Positions 63,501 to 64,000 of a DNA stretch of 64,000 nt are shown one piece after another; the stretch's first letter is position 1, and the number at the start of each line of letters is the position of its first letter. Under the pieces are notes generated by a model, which did no database searches, had not been told where the DNA came from, and saw only the letters and a program-made list of their open reading frames with translations. Position numbers and translations under genes: made by a program. Source of the DNA: Bacteroidales bacterium UBA5833 (GTDB taxonomy: Bacteria > Bacteroidota > Bacteroidia > Bacteroidales > Lentimicrobiaceae); assembly GCA_002433025.1 (NCBI GenBank), contig DJGZ01000029.1, positions 16,381-80,380 on the forward strand. The letters run 5' to 3'.

Positions 63501-63750
63501 CCCCAAACGGAATGTCAACACCCCTGGAGGCCAGAAAATCCTGAACTCCCTTATATCGTGGCTTTCCATCAACAAAAGGCAGGTAATCGCCTGAATGGGT
63601 AAATTCCCTGAATGGTTCGCCCTTTTTCGCTTCCCTTTCCTTCAGATAATCGTCAAACATTTTTTTCCATGCCGAACTGTGCACAAGCGCTGTTTTGGTT
63701 ATCACTCCATCCAGGTCAAAAATTACGGCATCAAAAAGTCTATTTCTCAT
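60595..63750 (-). CDS. Fusion of beta-phosphoglucomutase (HAD) and GH65 maltose/kojibiose-type phosphorylase
   Basis: 1051 residues. The N-terminal HAD domain (about 1-240): FDLDGVIT (Asp12, Asp14), VGVASSSKNCAP, KLKGKPEPDIF and VIVEDAVSGVQAGQKG. The GH65 part (about 265-1051): YHAYEPVKERTREALLTVGN with GYFGTRGAMEE, the phosphate/substrate region FPWQSGSDGREE, and the general acid Glu747 in GPDEFHE. Phosphorolysis gives beta-glucose-1-phosphate, which the HAD part converts to glucose-6-phosphate. ATG 63750 is chosen because the -7 box at 63794-63801 rules out longer starts. Disaccharide specificity is unproven; maltose fits the MalQ/MFS neighbours. Confidence 0.94.
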   Translation of the reverse strand: MRNRLFDAVIFDLDGVITKTALVHSSAWKKMFDDYLKEREAKKGEPFREFTHSGDYLPFVDGKPRYKGVQDFLASRGVDIPFGDPSDTHEMETICGLGNRKDYAFNEILKRDGVGVYESTVRLIGELKSAEIRVGVASSSKNCAPVLEAAGLLHLFETRVDGVVSAELKLKGKPEPDIFTTAADNLGVEYGRTVIVEDAVSGVQAGQKGDFGLVIGIAREENTSELKRSGADIVVEDLEVVTIDSINDWFLHGLEDDKWSVSYHAYEPVKERTREALLTVGNGYFGTRGAMEETASNQVNNPGTYIAGLYNRLSSKVGDRMIENEDFVNVPNWLPVTFRINDGEWFDFNHTEFLDFNKHLDFRTGVFSRKLVVRDADGKVSEIVSKRIASMADPHVASLQYQVTPLNYSGKITIRTGIDGDIINSNVERYKQLNQQHLKPVTEGIGGDTLWVCVETVQSAIKVAEAACHNVFVNGTPVKVSGRQFKGRSSAFLEYEVGADQGTPVMLDKYVAIFTSKHDDVNDPLAEAKSAVAVNPGFDHVMARSSMAWRELWEKTDVVVEGSRMDQKLIRLHLYHLMVSASPHNARIDASYTARGLHGEAYRGHIFWDELFILPFYNMHLPETARATLMYRYNRLPKAREYAAQHGYKGAMFPWQSGSDGREETQVVHLNPLSGEWGDDYSSLQRHVSLAIAYNVWEYYHTTGDLEFLKNYGAEMFLDICRFWMDKAQLNPVTGRYSIAGVMGPDEFHEQYHGSTEGGLSDNAYTNIMVVWAVDKAFEILALAGDQADAVKTGLGLDDQELAEWKRISRNLNIIISPEGIISQYDGYFGLKELDWNHYRQKYGNIYRLDRILKAEGKSADEFKVAKQADTLMAFYNLDESEVRLILEELGYNVRPDYLKENLDYYLARTSHGSTLSRVVHALLANMSGDRKLSWELYQDALSSDYNDIQGGTTAEGIHLGVMAGTILIAVHAYAGLNLRGDRIRINPNLPEAWKSIAFGFVFQGNSLKIKMNAVSVEVVANKVKSGEVEIEINGSVYSLTGGQVLKVDLK

Positions 63751-63793
63751 AGTTTGCTGATTATGTGTACGTTTTATATTTCTAAAACCAGTG

Positions 63794-63801
63794 CAAAGAT
63801 A
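63794..63801 (-). promoter_or_regulatory. Promoter -7 box of the beta-PGM/GH65 operon
   Basis: Minus strand TATCTTTG, 44 bases before the ATG at 63750. Confidence 0.6.
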
Positions 63802-64000
63802 AGGATTATCAGGACTGCTATTGATCCGCATAATATATTATCCTGCACCGTCTGCCTTCTTTCTGCAACTACCTTCGGATAAATCACACTTCCGCTCTTT
63901 ATATCGGGTACTTCGCTATATAATGTGTTGTCTGTTTTTGCCGCAGATGCACAATCCCGCTGGCTATCGGGACTCCAAAGAACACCAGATTATTGCAGGA
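63802..64000. other. End of window, no gene seen
   Basis: No credible frame. A small TCCCG/CGGGA hairpin near 63955-63972 (arms around CTGGCTAT) is not followed by a U-run. A gene beginning beyond the window cannot be excluded. Confidence 0.35.

Noticed and set aside
63940..64000. Possible insertion-sequence end at the right edge
   Set aside because: Only a short TCCCG/CGGGA hairpin is visible; no transposase frame or terminal repeat pair.

Overview
The window looks like a chromosome segment from a member of the Bacteroidota, probably Bacteroidales-like. Many intergenic regions carry the TAnnTTTG -7 promoter box of that phylum, several with a TTTG- or CTTG-like box 19 bases upstream. Typical gene families are also present: type III glutamine synthetase, a TonB-dependent receptor with a carboxypeptidase-like N-terminal domain, DUF4831, DUF4199, a hybrid one-piece sensor kinase, and a beta-phosphoglucomutase/GH65 fusion. 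No rRNA, CRISPR array or complete insertion sequence is visible.

Layout. 0-4 kb: the end of a Y-family polymerase gene and a short DnaE-type polymerase (an SOS/mutagenesis-type pair). 4-9 kb: a methyltransferase with a long leader, a small membrane protein and a large hybrid histidine kinase. 9.5-14 kb: an FMN riboswitch in front of a TonB-dependent receptor and a conserved protein of unknown function, a likely flavin-responsive uptake operon. 14-24 kb: housekeeping and transport genes (MFS, rhodanese, DEAD-box helicase, rarA, kdsA). 24-34 kb: glutamine synthetase III, a solute:sodium symporter, a four-gene set for GDP-D-glycero-alpha-D-manno-heptose, glycosyltransferases and the SRP RNA. 34-42 kb: tRNA-Lys, a hemerythrin/RIC-like protein with a LuxR-type regulator, then a UDP-glucuronate/UDP-xylose/dTDP-rhamnose/phosphohexomutase group. 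42-50 kb: arcB-arcC, an EamA transporter, a stand-alone receiver, MtaB, an inositol-phosphatase family protein, NfeD and a macrodomain protein. 50-53 kb: two polytopic membrane proteins.

53.7-56 kb is the accessory part. An AT-rich cassette encodes a 47-residue basic protein and two tandem paralogous two-TM proteins resembling the putative phage abortive-infection (AbiC-like) family. It is followed by a decayed fragment that reads like the C-terminus of a phage terminase large subunit, then tRNA-Gly(CCC). The first 22 bases of that tRNA are duplicated just upstream of it, next to a perfect hairpin. This looks like a prophage or integration scar carrying a candidate defence module.

56-64 kb is a maltose/maltodextrin locus: MFS transporter and 4-alpha-glucanotransferase on the plus strand, facing two tandem uridine-kinase-like proteins (one with an altered Walker A) and a beta-PGM/GH65 phosphorylase fusion on the minus strand. 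Together these would import maltodextrins, disproportionate them, phosphorolyse maltose and convert beta-glucose-1-phosphate to glucose-6-phosphate.
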